A DNA stretch of 44,797 bases. Source: a virus. Shown in pieces: positions 32,766-39,628 of the stretch. The notes under the pieces are model-generated. The model worked only from the letters and a program-made list of their open reading frames with translations, was not told the DNA's origin and searched no databases. Position 1 is the first letter of the stretch. Every line of letters starts with the position of its first letter. The position numbers and the translations under genes were made by a program. The stretch covers positions 1 to 44,797 of IMG/VR virus record IMGVR_UViG_3300037245_001268. One strand, 5' to 3'.

Positions 32766-33505
32766 ACAGTCAGTACACCAAAGAGGAATTAAACAAGCTG
32801 AAGGCTCAAGATAAGGAGCCTCTTGAGTTGAACATAATAGACGAGGTATCCTACTTTTCCCCAGAGACGTACAGGGCTATGGAGGCAAAGATACTCACGA
32901 TCGACATAATCATCCCCACATGCAAGCCCCTAGCAGATGTACGCCCCCTCATTGACGCCCTCGAGGACGTCACCAGTGAGCCTCACAGGATCATCGCCAC
33001 CTGTCAGCAGGTCTCGGCTGCTAAGAACCGGAACTACGGCTTAGAGATCGCAAATTCGCCTATTATCGTGATGATCGACGATGACATGCAGGGCTTCTTT
33101 AAGGGTTGGCTGAGTAGGCTTGTGGAGCCGATACAGGAAGATCATAAGGTCTGCATGGTACTGGCAAGGCTCAAGAACCCTGACGGCACTCTGGCCCCTA
33201 ACAGTGGCGACAACTACGATACGAAAGAGAAGTGGGCCTACGTCGAGAGGAAGGTACTGCCGTCTTCCGCGATCGCCATGCGCGACATAGGGCTGAGGTT
33301 TGATCCTCTGTATATCGGCTCGGGGTTCGAGGATACGGATATGTGTTTTCAGTACCATCAGAGGAGCCACAAATACGAGTTCGTCATCAATAACGAGTGC
33401 CCGCTGATACACACAAACGAGATGAAGAATCAGAAGGGCGATATTTGGGAGCATAACGAGGCTGTGTTTTTAGAGAAGTGGAATGGGAGGATGTCACCGG
33501 TATGA
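32762..33505 (+). CDS. GT2-family glycosyltransferase
   Basis: After ~45 N-terminal residues the GT-A fold begins with LTIDIIIPTCKPLADV (46-60). The nucleotide-sugar site follows: CQQVSAAKNRNYGLEIANSP, then IIVMIDDDMQG with the metal-binding DDD at 106-108. GSGFEDTDMCFQYHQ (187-200) is the acceptor-side acidic loop typical of GT2 enzymes. The 247-aa size is normal. It overlaps its neighbours by four bases. Donor and acceptor cannot be told from sequence. Confidence 0.85.
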   Translation: MNSQYTKEELNKLKAQDKEPLELNIIDEVSYFSPETYRAMEAKILTIDIIIPTCKPLADVRPLIDALEDVTSEPHRIIATCQQVSAAKNRNYGLEIANSPIIVMIDDDMQGFFKGWLSRLVEPIQEDHKVCMVLARLKNPDGTLAPNSGDNYDTKEKWAYVERKVLPSSAIAMRDIGLRFDPLYIGSGFEDTDMCFQYHQRSHKYEFVINNECPLIHTNEMKNQKGDIWEHNEAVFLEKWNGRMSPV

Positions 33506-33732
33506 GTTCAGGGATCCGCTGTAAGTGCCCAAAGGACAAACGCGATTGGGCCGTAATCGACCGTTGCTGTAACTACTCAGCGTTTAACGGGTACCGCTGC
33601 ACTTCTAGCGACTATTCCGCCGTGTTCTGTCGCACTTGCCGTTCCGTGTGGAGAACGAAAGCCGATTACGTGTTTGAGTTGCCCGACATCAGCCGGGCTG
33701 AGTTTGCAGCGGGCGGCGGGAGGATAAGGTAG
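33502..33732 (+). CDS. Cys-rich small protein (76 aa)
   Basis: ATG 33502 overlaps the preceding stop (ATGA). The product contains seven cysteines in its first ~45 residues (CKCPKDKR, DRCCNYSAFNGYRC, FCRTCRSVW). Paired CxC and CxxC sites suggest a zinc ribbon. As it lies inside a cassette with three radical-SAM enzymes, a modified-peptide precursor is an alternative, but the aromatic core and the CxxC pairing favour a metal-binding fold. The C-terminus ends AEFAAGGGRIR. Confidence 0.5.
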   Translation: MSSGIRCKCPKDKRDWAVIDRCCNYSAFNGYRCTSSDYSAVFCRTCRSVWRTKADYVFELPDISRAEFAAGGGRIR

Positions 33733-33734
33733 GT

Positions 33735-34505
33735 ATGAGAACAGATAAGGGACTCGCTCAGAGGATAGAGAACCACGACCTTGCGCTTGATGCCGGAGGC
33801 CATCACCACCCCCGCGTAACCTACACAATGACAATGGGGCGGCGGCTCGGGTTCTTCATGCGTACCATGCACACGTTCGTTGATTGCTGTCTCGATCAGG
33901 ACTTGATTAAGGAATGGATCGTCAATGACGATCGCTCGAGCCCTGAAGACCTGGCGTACATCAAAGAGCAGTTCCCCTTCCTGAAGATCGTCTCGGCAAC
34001 GAACCCGGGGCAGGCCGCGTCACTGAACAACCTCTTCGATCATGTGAATACCGAGTGGGCGTTTCATAACGAGGATGATTGGTACTATTGTCGCAAGGGT
34101 CACTTCATCCGTGAAGCTCTCGACATCGCGCACGACAATGAGCAGGTAAAGAACGTGGTACTGAGACACTGGAAGGAAGCCCCGTTTGTGAAGTCGGGCG
34201 ATCTCGAGTATCACATGCACGTCTTCGATACTCACATGGGTATGACTGAAAACGATCGTGAGCAGGCCATGAGAGCAGACCGGAGATGGTTCGGGTATTC
34301 CCTGAACCCGGGGCTTCAGCATATCCCTACAATCCGGTGGATGGGTAAGTATGACGAGAGCGCAATGACGCGTAAGTTCGATCGTGCGCTTGCGAGGAAG
34401 TATTGGCAGGGCGGGTACAGGCGTGCGAACCTGTCCGAGAAATATATGTTTCATATAGGGTGGGATCAACCCGTCAACTGGCCAGGGTCCAACGAGAGGG
34501 TGTGA
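33735..34505 (+). CDS. Glycosyltransferase (GT2/GT-A-like)
   Basis: The 256-aa protein has a GT-A pattern: RVTYTMTMGRRLGFFMRTM, then IKEWIVNDDRSSPEDLAYI with the acidic pair at 65-66, NPGQAASLNNLF, and EWAFHNEDDWYYCRKGHF with the metal-binding EDD at 113-115. A long C-terminal part with aromatic residues follows (RWFGYSLNPGLQHIPTI). GT families with NExD-type motifs include capsule and O-antigen enzymes. The stop overlaps the Dam-like gene by one base. Confidence 0.75.
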   Translation: MRTDKGLAQRIENHDLALDAGGHHHPRVTYTMTMGRRLGFFMRTMHTFVDCCLDQDLIKEWIVNDDRSSPEDLAYIKEQFPFLKIVSATNPGQAASLNNLFDHVNTEWAFHNEDDWYYCRKGHFIREALDIAHDNEQVKNVVLRHWKEAPFVKSGDLEYHMHVFDTHMGMTENDREQAMRADRRWFGYSLNPGLQHIPTIRWMGKYDESAMTRKFDRALARKYWQGGYRRANLSEKYMFHIGWDQPVNWPGSNERV

Positions 34506-34924
34506 TGAAAGATAAACCACGGTATTGGCTAACGCCACCTGATTTCTACAAGTCTTTAGATGCTGAGTTTTGCTTTGACTTTGACCCGTGCCCTTGCCCA
34601 CGGCCGGAGGGATACAACAGTCTTGATATCCCGTGGGGCCACACGAATTATGTCAATCCCCCATTTCTCAAATCCGACGCACCGCACGGAGGACCGGCCG
34701 CTTTTGCAAGGAAAGCAATCGCAGAGAGGGATAAGGGGAATACGAGCGTACTGGTACTGCCTGTGCCGTGGAGTATCCATCTGCTAATGCAAGCTAAGGC
34801 AGAAATACGATATGGAGGACAGGTACGTTGGCTGGAGGTAGACACAGGAGAACCGTGCAAGCGTAACGCCCCACAGGTGATTGCGGTCCTCCGTCCACCG
34901 AACGTCCCACAGGAGGATTCATGA
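34505..34924 (+). CDS. Phage Dam-type DNA N6-adenine methyltransferase
   Basis: The 139-aa product begins WLTPPDFYKSLDAEFCFDFD (8-27) followed by DPCPCP and then YVNPPF (49-54), the catalytic D/NPPF/Y motif of N6-adenine methyltransferases. This is the compact phage Dam family (PF05869-like), usually around 150-180 aa. It would methylate adenines in phage DNA and so guard against restriction. It is the only clear DNA-modifying enzyme in the cassette. ATG 34505 overlaps the preceding stop; the stop overlaps the next radical-SAM gene. Confidence 0.8.
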   Translation: MKDKPRYWLTPPDFYKSLDAEFCFDFDPCPCPRPEGYNSLDIPWGHTNYVNPPFLKSDAPHGGPAAFARKAIAERDKGNTSVLVLPVPWSIHLLMQAKAEIRYGGQVRWLEVDTGEPCKRNAPQVIAVLRPPNVPQEDS

Positions 34925-35862
34925 ATAACAAAATAAAAGAGATCGAGCTAAACTTCGCCAACAAGTGCGGAGCGAACTGCATGATCTGTAGCAAGGTCCG
35001 GGGCTCCCTGAACATCCCCTTGATGACAGAGGACGTATTCTTTTGTGCGCTCACACAACTGCATCATGTGGATTTCGAGACCATACAGACCTCCGGCAAT
35101 GGCGATGCGTTCATGAACCCGAACTTTCTCCCGTGGGTGCGTCGACTCCGTGGCGACTTCCCGAACAAAAAGATATGTTTCTACTCGAGCTTTGCGCCGA
35201 TGACGAAAGAAAGGGTAGATAGAATCGTGCGGGAGCAACTGTTCGATGAGGTCTACACCCGCTTGGATTCTCTGGACCCCGGAATCATCAGCGCAATCTC
35301 ACAGGTAGACGGGGTAGACGTCCTCAGCAACATGAGCTACTTCGCGGAGGCCGATCGCCGTAGCTGTAAATTCGTCATCGGATACTCGAGTTTGCCTGAC
35401 TATTACTCTTTATGTCGCAAGGTCTTACACAAAGAGCCTTTACATTCAGTGTTTCAGCCCTGGGAGATCGAACTTATTAAGCGGGATGAATACCCGGATA
35501 TACTTGAATACTTCCAGGGCTTGACGCTGCGTGGACCGCTACAAGTGTACCGAATCAATCAGAGTTTGTGGGCCGAGCGCATGGATCCCGACACGCCTGA
35601 CAATCCTCTATACCCATGTCCGAAGATGGAGAGTAACCTGCTCAACAACATCATCTGGATATGTCCGAACGGTGACGTCGATGCGTGCGGGTATGATGAC
35701 ACGCAGAAGAACCTTGTCTACGGGAACATCCTTCAGAATCACATGCTTGATCTCTGGAACGGTGACGATCGCAAGGACATGCTTCAGCGGATACATCACA
35801 GGAAGATTACGGGGTATCCTTGCGCGAATCCTGAGTGCTGCGTTATGAAAGGAGTGGATTGA
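34921..35862 (+). CDS. Radical SAM protein with SPASM-like C-terminus (copy 2)
   Basis: CGANCMIC (C16, C20, C23) is the radical-SAM cluster site. The protein aligns by eye with copy 1 (28465): IELNFANKC with IELHLSNKC; SGNGDAF with GGDGDAF; RLDSLDP with RIDSLDP; LCRKVLHKEP with LCKKVLGKEP; SLWAERMD with SLWAERID; CPNGDVDACGYDDTQ with PNGDIGFCGYDDAQC; and a Cys-rich end with CANPECCVM. The auxiliary-cluster region is therefore conserved. The two copies lie 5.5 kb apart in one operon, suggesting duplication and separate substrates or steps. Confidence 0.82.
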   Translation: MNNKIKEIELNFANKCGANCMICSKVRGSLNIPLMTEDVFFCALTQLHHVDFETIQTSGNGDAFMNPNFLPWVRRLRGDFPNKKICFYSSFAPMTKERVDRIVREQLFDEVYTRLDSLDPGIISAISQVDGVDVLSNMSYFAEADRRSCKFVIGYSSLPDYYSLCRKVLHKEPLHSVFQPWEIELIKRDEYPDILEYFQGLTLRGPLQVYRINQSLWAERMDPDTPDNPLYPCPKMESNLLNNIIWICPNGDVDACGYDDTQKNLVYGNILQNHMLDLWNGDDRKDMLQRIHHRKITGYPCANPECCVMKGVD

Positions 35863-36107
35863 TGGAAGACAGGAAACTAGAAGCTGAACTATTGAGACGG
35901 TTTGAGGTGGCATTTCCGGGGAGCAACCCTGTCATGCTTGCCTATGACTACGGAGACCAATGTGCAATCGGCCTCTATCCGTATAAACGAAAAGATCGGA
36001 AGAGTGGCAGAGACTTGACTTTCCAGACGTTGCAATTTTCCATCGAACCGGATCAGATGGCCAGTGAGAAAGATCGCGTCCATTCTGCTCTAGGGTTAAA
36101 ACAATGA
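35862..36107 (+). CDS. Hypothetical protein (81 aa) between two radical-SAM genes
   Basis: ATG 35862 shares a base with the preceding stop. The product has an N-terminal helix (EDRKLEAELLRRFEVAFPGS), a strand part (PVMLAYDYGDQCAIGLY) and a Lys/Arg-rich loop. Its place between two radical-SAM genes resembles that of a peptide substrate or partner, but it looks like a globular protein with a single Cys and no leader/core boundary. No family is recognised. Confidence 0.45.
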   Translation: MEDRKLEAELLRRFEVAFPGSNPVMLAYDYGDQCAIGLYPYKRKDRKSGRDLTFQTLQFSIEPDQMASEKDRVHSALGLKQ

Positions 36108-37120
36108 TAACCCCAACCCCTACCGACCGCGCCGTCTGTGATCCCTCGAGGAAATGCAACATCCGGTGCAAGTTCTGTTATTACAAACTCAAGGACTTGG
36201 AATCTGTGGAACCGTGGGAGGTCGCCAAAGATCAGATCGACGGTGCCAAGGCACGCGGTAACAAGCACATCACCGTAACCGGCGGCGAGCCGACCATGTA
36301 TCCTGAGATCGTGCGCCTGGTGAAGTACGTCCGCAAGCAGGGGATGTCCTGCGAGATCATCACCAACGGAGTCGCCAGCATCAAGAAAATCGAACAACTC
36401 GTGGATGCCGGCGTGACGGATTGGCTTATGTCCATGCACGGAACTGCTAGCATACACGATAAACTTGTCGAACTCCCCGGTGCTAGGAAATTACAGGCGC
36501 GAACTATCTTGACCATTGGAGACTCTGCGAACATACGAGCTAATTGCGTTGTGAACCGTCTGAATCAAGAAGACCTAATTGATTACGCAGATATGATTCT
36601 GAGTTGGCGCGAGTATATTACCGCAGTAAACTTTATCAACTTCAACCCACACCTAGGCTTCGGGTGGGACGAGAACAAAGCAGAATCCATGAGCGTGATT
36701 GCAAACCTACGGTTCGTTGAGCGGATCCTGCCGGATGCGATTGGATTGCTCGAGGAGTACGGCATCGGCGTGAACCTGAGATGCTTCCCTATGTGCATGG
36801 TTGCCGAGCAGTACCGGCGTTGTGTTTGTAACTGCCTTCATGTTTTGTTCGATCCGTGGGAGTGGGATTATTGCATCGAGAAAGACCTCACCACCTCGAT
36901 TGAGTGGTGTCAACTGAACTCACAGAAAACAGAGTGCAAGGAAAACCCCTGCGACAAGTGCGACCTGCTCTTGATCTGCGGTGGTATCAATCGAGTGTTC
37001 AATCAATTCACTGATGGGAAGATGATAGATGCGGTGACGGACTTCGAGGGAGACAAGGCGGACTTTTACTGGTACCGGGGACACAACGAAATGACGTTGG
37101 CCCCACAGAAAGGGAGGTGA
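36104..37120 (+). CDS. Radical SAM protein (third, divergent)
   Basis: CNIRCKFC (C18, C22, C25) and TGGEPT (59-64) are textbook radical-SAM cluster and SAM-binding motifs. The middle has SMHGTASIHDKL and a fold like MoaA/PqqE-type enzymes. The C-terminus has many cysteines (CVCNCLHV, CIEKDLTTS, TECKENPCDKCDLLLICGG), in keeping with a SPASM-type auxiliary-cluster domain. Unlike copies 1 and 2 it retains the canonical GGE motif, so it is a different subfamily. It ends the enzyme cassette. Likely reactions are oxidation, epimerisation or carbon-carbon bond formation, but the substrate is unknown. Confidence 0.85.
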   Translation: MITPTPTDRAVCDPSRKCNIRCKFCYYKLKDLESVEPWEVAKDQIDGAKARGNKHITVTGGEPTMYPEIVRLVKYVRKQGMSCEIITNGVASIKKIEQLVDAGVTDWLMSMHGTASIHDKLVELPGARKLQARTILTIGDSANIRANCVVNRLNQEDLIDYADMILSWREYITAVNFINFNPHLGFGWDENKAESMSVIANLRFVERILPDAIGLLEEYGIGVNLRCFPMCMVAEQYRRCVCNCLHVLFDPWEWDYCIEKDLTTSIEWCQLNSQKTECKENPCDKCDLLLICGGINRVFNQFTDGKMIDAVTDFEGDKADFYWYRGHNEMTLAPQKGR

Positions 37121-37123
37121 CGT

Positions 37124-37603
37124 ATGAAGTATCTGAGGTTGTTGTTTGTGGTGGCGTTGCTGTGTGTAGGGGCGGTGGCCCTGGCGCAAGGCGTTGTCGC
37201 GCCTGACGCTGAGGTACAGACGTACCCGTTGTGGGTTGTGATCTTGGTAGCGATCATCCCCGTGATTACCACGATCTTAGAACGCTCCGGGAAGAAAGAC
37301 CTGATGAAAAAGCTGAAAGGCGCTATGGAGGTCGGGCGAACCGTGTTCGCTGCGATTGAGGAGTCCGAGTCAGTCGCGCCAAAGGTGTTGGTTAAAGAAG
37401 CGATGGAGGCGGCGTCTACGTCCAACGAGGCAAAGGAGATAAACGAAATCCTCCACACCATCACCGATCCAAAGAGAAGGATGGCGGCAGATGTGCCACC
37501 CATCAAACGTTTTTGGCGACGGATGCTGAGAGGTCAGAACCTTGCCGGCGTCGCGCTCCGCATCGGTGGACAATCAGCAATCGAAGGCCTGCTGAAAGAC
37601 TAA
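37124..37603 (+). CDS. Exported/membrane protein with signal-like N-terminus (159 aa)
   Basis: The product starts with a signal-peptide-like segment (MKYLRLLFVVALLCVGAVALAQG), followed ~12 residues later by a second hydrophobic helix (WVVILVAIIPVITTIL) and then a soluble Lys/Glu/Ala-rich domain of ~110 residues. It is a membrane-anchored protein of holin- or spanin-like size. Such layouts are known from phage lysis and superinfection proteins, but I recognise no family. AGGGAGGTGACG gives a strong ribosome site. Confidence 0.55.
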   Translation: MKYLRLLFVVALLCVGAVALAQGVVAPDAEVQTYPLWVVILVAIIPVITTILERSGKKDLMKKLKGAMEVGRTVFAAIEESESVAPKVLVKEAMEAASTSNEAKEINEILHTITDPKRRMAADVPPIKRFWRRMLRGQNLAGVALRIGGQSAIEGLLKD

Positions 37604-37607
37604 TACA

Positions 37608-37895
37608 GTGAAGCAAGAAGACTTCGGTTTCGAGACAAAGGGGGTGGTCGCTGCTGATTATCATATCAGTAAAGACGAGCGCCCCCGCTTGTCTGGACAG
37701 TGCGAGCGGATACTTGCGCTCCTCGAGCGCGGTCCCGTAACGAACCGGAGACTGGCAGAAATCGCACTGAAGTACACGAGCCGTATCAGTGACATCCGAG
37801 CGTATTTCAAAGAGATCGGGCGTACTGATAAAATCGACATCATCAATAAATGCCATAAGACAGGACTGAGGATATATGAACTTCACCAAGTGTAA
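37608..37895 (+). CDS. Winged-helix/HTH DNA-binding protein (95 aa)
   Basis: The middle of the protein reads LSGQCERILALLERGPVTNRRLAEIALKYTSRISDIRAYFKE, a typical winged-helix pattern in which the second and third helices are joined by a short turn, as in phage DprA-winged-helix or small DNA-binding proteins. The C-terminus (CHKTGLRIYELHQV) forms the wing. It probably binds DNA as a regulator. GTG 37608 is used. The stop region overlaps the next gene by 20 bases. Confidence 0.65.
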   Translation: MKQEDFGFETKGVVAADYHISKDERPRLSGQCERILALLERGPVTNRRLAEIALKYTSRISDIRAYFKEIGRTDKIDIINKCHKTGLRIYELHQV

Positions 37896-38079
37896 GGGTT
37901 GCAAGAAAGAGGTGGCGTGGATCCGCAATACCGAGGGTAAGAATATCCTCGTGGATGCAGAGCCGGAAAACCGCTATGTCATGACCCTGAATGGTGAATG
38001 GAAGATGGTACAGTGTTTTCGAGTACATTGGGACACATGCCCTTCTGAGGCATTGTTCCGTGAAAAACCAGGAGGATAA
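37876..38079 (+). CDS. Small zinc-finger-like protein (67 aa)
   Basis: The product has CKGCKKEVAWI at the start and HWDTCPSEALF at the end; the CxxC pair and the later Cys/His suggest a single zinc-binding site around a beta core with ILVDAEPENRYVMTL. Such zinc-ribbon proteins are common in phages and of unknown function. ATG 37876 lies within the preceding gene. Confidence 0.55.
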   Translation: MNFTKCKGCKKEVAWIRNTEGKNILVDAEPENRYVMTLNGEWKMVQCFRVHWDTCPSEALFREKPGG

Positions 38080-38384
38080 TGATGGGTAAGGAGAAAGATA
38101 CCAAGTCAACCGCAGCAACGTTTACGTTGGAGATCGTCTGTCCGCATGAGAAATGCGGTAAGGGGATTATCGTCAAGCATTTCAGGGAAGTGGTGATAAA
38201 GCCCGTTCCCGGGGAGTACAAAGAATACGACAAGGTCACGAAGGATCCTCAGAAGGGTCTCGGGTTCGAGGGGACAGCGGACGGTAAGACTCAGGCCACC
38301 AAAAAGAAGCCCAAGTCTACCCGGAAGGTCGGCGGGAACGCCAAGAGCGGCGGTAAGAAACCACACGAAGCTGTCAGAGGATAG
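38079..38384 (+). CDS. Hypothetical protein (101 aa) with Lys-rich tail
   Basis: Two in-frame ATGs (38079 and 38082) follow GGAGGATA. The product has a strand-rich front (FTLEIVCPHEKCGKGIIVKH, with one CPHEKC site) and a long Lys/Gly/Ser-rich, unstructured C-terminal tail (KKKPKSTRKVGGNAKSGGKK). The composition suggests nucleic-acid contact. No family is recognised. It directly precedes a tRNA-like element. Confidence 0.45.
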   Translation: MMGKEKDTKSTAATFTLEIVCPHEKCGKGIIVKHFREVVIKPVPGEYKEYDKVTKDPQKGLGFEGTADGKTQATKKKPKSTRKVGGNAKSGGKKPHEAVRG

Positions 38385-38399
38385 GACGTCGAAGAGTAA

Positions 38400-38452
38400 G
38401 GCGCGGGGACGGTTCCTGGTGGTACCATCGCAGGTTCGACTCCTGCCGCGCC
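38400..38452 (+). ncRNA. tRNA-like element lacking an anticodon arm
   Basis: A canonical T-arm, GCAGG-TTCGACT-CCTGC (38430-38446), is followed immediately by CGCGCC (38447-38452), which pairs with GGCGCG (38400-38405) as the acceptor stem. Only 24 bases lie between acceptor and T-arm; these contain a GGT/ACC D-stem-like pair (38411-38413 with 38424-38426) around a loop with the sequence TCCTGGTGGT. There is no room for an anticodon arm, and CCA is not encoded. It resembles the acceptor-D-T half of tRNA or the tRNA domain of tmRNA. It may be a decayed tRNA, a decoy, or an RNase-P signal. Confidence 0.55.
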
Positions 38453-38476
38453 CCTCAGAACTAACCGAGGAGGGAG

Positions 38477-38716
38477 ATGAGTATGGGTAAGGGTAAGGGG
38501 GAAGGCGTGTATTATATGCACACGATAGCGGGGATGCCCGCATCGTTCTGTAAGGATCAGATTTGTTATGCGGTTTTTTTTGGGCCACCCAACAAGCTAT
38601 GCCGGAACCTTGCACAAATCCGCAGGGAACGACGACAGACTATTAAGTGGCGAAAAGAACAGGGGCTCGACAATGACGTTGGCGAGTACGGTCATTGCCG
38701 GTTTGTGTTGCCATAG
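38477..38716 (+). CDS. Hypothetical protein (79 aa)
   Basis: ATG 38477 (or 38483) follows GAGGAGGGAG. The product contains a Gly/Lys-rich start (MSMGKGKGEG), a CYAVFFGPPNKLCRN middle part, and a strongly basic helix (IRRERRQTIKWRKEQG). An RNA- or DNA-binding role would fit. No family is recognised. Confidence 0.45.
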   Translation: MSMGKGKGEGVYYMHTIAGMPASFCKDQICYAVFFGPPNKLCRNLAQIRRERRQTIKWRKEQGLDNDVGEYGHCRFVLP

Positions 38717-38736
38717 CCACAAAGGAGGAAGAAACC

Positions 38737-39117
38737 ATGAGTGAGCATATCTGCAAACAGCCAACAGTGGAAGACCCGAGCCAGTGCGTTCATTGTTCGA
38801 GGTGTGGCAAATATATTTATACCGGCACCCTTGCCGATGGATGCGTTGCTGAATTTACGCTATGTGTCGAGTGTTCCCGCACCCCATCACCCGAAAGCGG
38901 GGAAGGGGAGAGATGTTCATTGTGCGGAAACCTGAAAGCTGACCATCTAACAGGCACAGGTTATGATTGCCCTAAACCCACCGCCGATGTAGGGGAGGAG
39001 AAACACGTACCGTGTCCCAAATGCTCCTCCACTCAGACACACGTAATTCACTATTACGGAGGCACGTGGACGCGATTCGCTTGTCACGAGTGTAAGAATG
39101 AATGGTCGGTAGAGTAA
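38737..39117 (+). CDS. Multi-zinc-ribbon protein (126 aa)
   Basis: ATG 38737 follows AAAGGAGGAAG. The 126-aa product contains at least three Cys clusters: CVHCSRCGKYIYTG, CVECSRTP, then CSLCGNLKADHL (28-66), and a classical C-terminal zinc ribbon, CPKCSSTQTHVIHYYGG...CHECKNEW. The last segment resembles zinc ribbons of transcription factors and transposase-like proteins. Between them lies a linker with PSPESGEGE. The number of zinc sites suggests nucleic-acid or protein binding; the function is unknown. Confidence 0.55.
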   Translation: MSEHICKQPTVEDPSQCVHCSRCGKYIYTGTLADGCVAEFTLCVECSRTPSPESGEGERCSLCGNLKADHLTGTGYDCPKPTADVGEEKHVPCPKCSSTQTHVIHYYGGTWTRFACHECKNEWSVE

Positions 39118-39515
39118 TGAAGTGCATCACGCTCTGGCAACCGTGGGCGACGTGGATTGCGTTGGGTTGGAAGAGGATCGAGACACGGACGCACTCACGC
39201 TTTGCCTGTTTGAAGGGACAACGGATTGCCATTCACGCAGGGCGTAAGTGGGACAAGTGGGCCTTCCATTCAGCCGGGAGATGGCTGACTGATGAGCAGA
39301 TGAAAGCGACAACAGATGTACCGTCCGGGGTAGTTGTCTGCACCGCTTACGTTTACAATCACATTGAATTATCTCCGGTGCATAGTCAATCTGCGTTGAT
39401 TGAGTGTAAGTATACAAAGAGATACGGGTTGATGCTCTCTGACGTCGAACCATTGACACAACCTGTCCCGGCCCGAGGCAGACAAGGCATCTGGAACGTG
39501 GAGCTCCCGGAATGA
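39117..39515 (+). CDS. ASCH-domain protein
   Basis: ATG 39117 overlaps the preceding stop. The product opens MKCITLWQPWATWIALGWKRIETRT, the typical start of ASCH-domain proteins (LxQPWAxLIxxGxKxxExR), followed by RIAIHAGRKWD and a VVCTAYVYNHIEL strand. It ends with QPVPARGRQGIWNVEL, the PVxGxQGLWxL signature. ASCH domains belong to the PUA-like RNA-binding fold; some act as N4-acetylcytidine amidohydrolases (YqfB), others are of unknown role in phages. The 132-aa length is normal. Confidence 0.82.
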   Translation: MKCITLWQPWATWIALGWKRIETRTHSRFACLKGQRIAIHAGRKWDKWAFHSAGRWLTDEQMKATTDVPSGVVVCTAYVYNHIELSPVHSQSALIECKYTKRYGLMLSDVEPLTQPVPARGRQGIWNVELPE

Positions 39516-39628
39516 AACGCCCCCCGATAGAATGGCTCCTCTTCATCCTCTGTCTGGAGCTCGCATACATCTGTGGCTGGATCAGTGGGGCAGGCCTACT
39601 CACCGTGATAGGAAGGATACTTGAATGA
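39512..39628 (+). CDS. Single-pass membrane peptide (38 aa)
   Basis: This small frame starts at ATG 39512 (ATGA overlap with the ASCH gene) and ends with TGA overlapping the next gene, the same coupling as its neighbours, which argues that it is real. The product has one membrane helix (WLLFILCLELAYICGWISG) and a short C-terminal tail. No family is recognised. Confidence 0.5.
   Translation: MKRPPIEWLLFILCLELAYICGWISGAGLLTVIGRILE

Noticed and set aside
38400-38452. Phage attachment site (attP) formed by a tRNA 3' end
   Set aside because: T-arm and acceptor sequence would suit an attP core, but no integrase or excisionase is recognisable anywhere, and the 5' half of the acceptor stem is also present.
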